Part shown: positions 61,705 to 64,000 of the stretch, piece by piece | How positions within the stretch are numbered: the stretch's first letter is position 1 | How the letters are laid out: every line of letters begins with the position of its first letter | DNA from: JAVJSD01 sp040219575 | GTDB taxonomy: Bacteria; Planctomycetota; Planctomycetia; Pirellulales; Pirellulaceae | Reading direction: 5' to 3' | NCBI GenBank assembly: GCA_040219575.1 | Contig: JAVJSD010000013.1 | Span: 1 to 64,000 of the forward strand | Length of the DNA: 64,000 bases | Notes under the pieces: generated by a model | Database searches by the model: none | What the model saw: the letters and a program-made list of their open reading frames with translations, nothing else | Told to the model about the DNA's origin: nothing | Position numbers and translations under genes: made by a program

Positions 61705-64000
61705 CTACGGCTTCGTCTGGCCGAGCGACCGCTCTGCTTGTTGCTTGATCCAGCTGAATCGCGGCTGCCACTCGCCTTGAGCGAGTTGCGTCAGCAGCTT
61801 TCGCGCGTCGTCGCGGCGGCCCATTTGCAGCAACAACTGCGATTGATCCCACAGGATCTGGGCGTTGGTGGGCTCCGCTTCGTAGGCCAGGGCGTACGAC
61901 TTGGCGGCGAGATCCATTTCGCCGCGTGACCGCAGGTTCTGCGCCATGCCCAGCCACGGGGCCGCCTCGTTCGGCTTTTCGGCCAACGGCGTGGTGAGGT
62001 AATCCCAGGCCAGTTCGCGACGTCCCAGCGAGCTGAGAATGTTCGCCGCGGCCTGGGAGGCCTGCGTGTCATCCTCATCGAGATACCGCCAGCGGTCGGC
62101 GGCGATCACGATGCGTTCGACGAAATCCGCCGGAGGCTCACTCTCGAGCGTGGCGATCGCGTCGGCCAGACGCTGATACTGGGCGAGCAGCGCGCCGTAT
62201 TGCTGCCGCACGGCTTGTAGATTGATCAGCTGCGGAAGATTGCGGAACTCGATGTCCATGGCGCGTTCCTTGCGCGACAACGAGAGCGCCAACTTGCCGT
62301 TCTGCTGGGCGATCCAGGAAGCGAACTCCCACAGCGCCGGGATGCCGGCCAGCTTTTCGTCCTCGAGCATCGAGGCCGCCAGCACGTCGGCCCGCGGCAA
62401 CTGCCCCGATTGCCAGAAATACCGAATGGCCCAGAGGTAAACGGCCGGATTGTCGCGCGGCTGCTTGACCTGCGAGAGGGCCGCCGAGAGCAACTCCTCG
62501 GCCAAGACGGCGTCCCCCACCTGCTGGCACTGCATGGCGAGATAGACCACGGCGGTGGGCTGATTCTTCTCCAGCAGGTGCCGCGACGACTTGCGCACAA
62601 ACTGGTTCCAGCCGTTCTCGCCGTCGCGCGAGGATTGCATCGCGCCGCGGAAGTCGCGGTCGATGGGCGGCAGCAAGCCGGCCTTGAAGGCGACTTCGTA
62701 CGCTTCGCCGAAGGCCTTGGCCGACTCGTCGTGCAGGCCGAGGTAGTGCAGCATCCGGGCGCGTTCGTAGCGGCTGAAGTGGGCCAACTGGGGAACGTTG
62801 CGGAAACGCTCCAGCACGTTGGCCGCGTTGGAATAGACGCCGCGGCTTCCGTAGTTCAATTCGGCCGAAACCAACGACCACGCCCAAACCGGATGCGGGC
62901 AAGCCTTGACGTATTCGTTGGTTTGTCGCTCCATCTCACGCTGATGCGCCGCGTCTCCCGATCGGGCCCGTCCGCTGTTCCACTCGTACCACAGCCGGCG
63001 AAACTCGGCCAGTTGCACAATGAACGACGACCGCGGGTGATTGATCTCGGCGACCGCCTGCTGCTGGCCCGTCTGGTAGTACGCCAGGATCTCATTCACG
63101 TACTTCGCCAAGGGAGAATTCGGATGATCGACGGTAGGATTGTACCGGATCGCCTTGTCTGTGCCGAATTTGGTTTCCTCTGCCGGCGACCACGACGTGC
63201 CGCTCGAGAGCAACAACGTGTAGAAGCCAATGCGACGATCGTCTTGGCCGAAGAAACGTTGGGCGATGACCGCCCGCATTCCGCCCGTGTCGTGAGTCAA
63301 TTTGGCGGCCAGCAGGGCCAACGCATCCTCCTCGCTCCACTCGCTGTAGTTGCTCGCATTCTTCGGCTTGACCTGCTCGATTACATGTTGCTCGGTGCGG
63401 TACGGCAGCGGCAACACGACGAGCTCGTCGGCCGGCGCCATCGTCGGAGCGTCGCACTTGCTCCGCGAGAGCTTCTCCTCGACGACCAGCTTCCCCTTGG
63501 AATCGAAGACCGACAGTTTGCCATCCTCGCCATAACGAATGCTCCACAGCGTCTTGTCGGTGGTTTGATCCACCACACGCCGCTCGGAGAGGCGGCCGGT
63601 CGTCTTGTGGAACACCAGGTGCAGGGCCAACGCACGAGGGGCGTCGTCTTTCTCTTGGTTCTCCCGTGTACTTTCCTTCACCGGCGCCAGCGGAACCAGC
63701 GCGACCGTATGGTCGTTCAGCAGGCGAACGTCGGCGCCGCGCGCTAGATCCTCGATTGCAGCGACGCTCCACGGGACGACATCGCCATAGGCGTCGCGGT
63801 AAGCGGCGCACATCGTTCGTCGGGATCCCACACCCAGCTCTGAATACAGGTGCCAAAGCGTTTCGCCGTCGCAAAGCACTTGTTCGTCGAGGCCGTTGAT
63901 ATTCCTCTCGATCATGTACTTGCCGGCGTGATCGTGGCGGATCGTCACGTCGCTGGCGAACTCGCCCTTGGTCTTGATGCGGATCGATTCCCACTCGGGC
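61705..64000 (-). CDS. TPR-like repeat protein, N-terminus beyond the right edge
   Basis: 765 codons are visible; the gene starts right of the window, since the frame runs open to the edge (EWESIRIKTKGEFASDVTIR). The N-terminal half has a beta-rich domain (GKYMIERNINGLDEQVLCDG, SIRYGEDGKLSVFDSKGKLV) that resembles outer-membrane lipoprotein carrier-like sheets. The C-terminal half is helical and TPR-like (LGRRELAWDYLTTPLAEKPN, GEMDLAAKSYALAYEAEPTN, GRRDDARKLLTQLAQGEW). Large proteins of this kind in planctomycetes lack an assigned function; a scaffold in the cell envelope is possible. The last in-frame alternative start is GTG 63948, which would cut off the visible upstream residues, so I treat the gene as 5'-truncated. 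Confidence 0.8.
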   Translation of the reverse strand, partial: PEWESIRIKTKGEFASDVTIRHDHAGKYMIERNINGLDEQVLCDGETLWHLYSELGVGSRRTMCAAYRDAYGDVVPWSVAAIEDLARGADVRLLNDHTVALVPLAPVKESTRENQEKDDAPRALALHLVFHKTTGRLSERRVVDQTTDKTLWSIRYGEDGKLSVFDSKGKLVVEEKLSRSKCDAPTMAPADELVVLPLPYRTEQHVIEQVKPKNASNYSEWSEEDALALLAAKLTHDTGGMRAVIAQRFFGQDDRRIGFYTLLLSSGTSWSPAEETKFGTDKAIRYNPTVDHPNSPLAKYVNEILAYYQTGQQQAVAEINHPRSSFIVQLAEFRRLWYEWNSGRARSGDAAHQREMERQTNEYVKACPHPVWAWSLVSAELNYGSRGVYSNAANVLERFRNVPQLAHFSRYERARMLHYLGLHDESAKAFGEAYEVAFKAGLLPPIDRDFRGAMQSSRDGENGWNQFVRKSSRHLLEKNQPTAVVYLAMQCQQVGDAVLAEELLSAALSQVKQPRDNPAVYLWAIRYFWQSGQLPRADVLAASMLEDEKLAGIPALWEFASWIAQQNGKLALSLSRKERAMDIEFRNLPQLINLQAVRQQYGALLAQYQRLADAIATLESEPPADFVERIVIAADRWRYLDEDDTQASQAAANILSSLGRRELAWDYLTTPLAEKPNEAAPWLGMAQNLRSRGEMDLAAKSYALAYEAEPTNAQILWDQSQLLLQMGRRDDARKLLTQLAQGEWQPRFSWIKQQAERSLGQTKP

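Overview
The window looks like chromosomal DNA of a planctomycete, probably of the Pirellulales type. It is GC-rich and dense in gene families expanded in that phylum: four DUF1501 proteins with twin-arginine-like leaders, two DUF1549/DUF1553 (PSD1-type) haem-motif proteins, two secreted sulfatases, and two very large surface proteins whose N-termini carry the planctomycete 'LESxxxRxLL' motif. This assignment is inferred from gene content; there is no rRNA in the window, and I recognised no tRNA.

Left part (1-25 kb). A Calx-beta surface protein runs off the left edge. It is followed by a methyltransferase, a sulfatase, a glyoxalase-fold protein, an alpha/beta hydrolase-Nudix pair, a lipoprotein, a Gfo/Idh/MocA oxidoreductase, a second sulfatase tightly coupled to a nucleotidyltransferase, and a lipoprotein-like cyclophilin that ends at a strong bidirectional terminator. 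On the minus strand then come a DUF1501 protein, a small membrane protein, DUF5989, and an argC-argJ-K+ channel run with a 1-nt gap between argJ and the channel. Another DUF1501 protein, an aldehyde dehydrogenase, a DUF836/TIGR04282 pair, a ThiO-like oxidase and an isoaspartyl peptidase/asparaginase follow.

Middle (25-36 kb). A metal-uptake operon encodes a substrate-binding protein, a small anchored protein, an ATPase, and a permease fused to a complete DtxR/MntR-like repressor. It is preceded by a sigma70-like promoter with a perfect 20-bp palindrome where transcription should begin. The permease-repressor fusion resembles chlamydial YtgCR, and Chlamydiae belong to the same PVC superphylum. 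Endonuclease IV, an SRPBCC protein and a DUF1501-PSD1 pair follow.

Right part (36-64 kb). One 5,299-residue gene (15.9 kb) encodes a giant extracellular protein: about 14 PPC-like repeats with EF-hand-like loops, 9 CARDB-like domains, a YD/RHS shell, a conserved repeat-type domain, Ig-like and GEVED modules, and a dockerin pair. After a poorly coding 0.96-kb gap come a Ser/Thr kinase, a PP2C phosphatase and a large N6-adenine methyltransferase of the type ISP/IIG kind on one strand. A second PSD1-DUF1501 pair and a truncated repeat-rich protein close the window.

Intergenic DNA is unusually rich in small palindromic and tandem repeats. They form several families, and many begin within a few bases of, or exactly on, stop codons.
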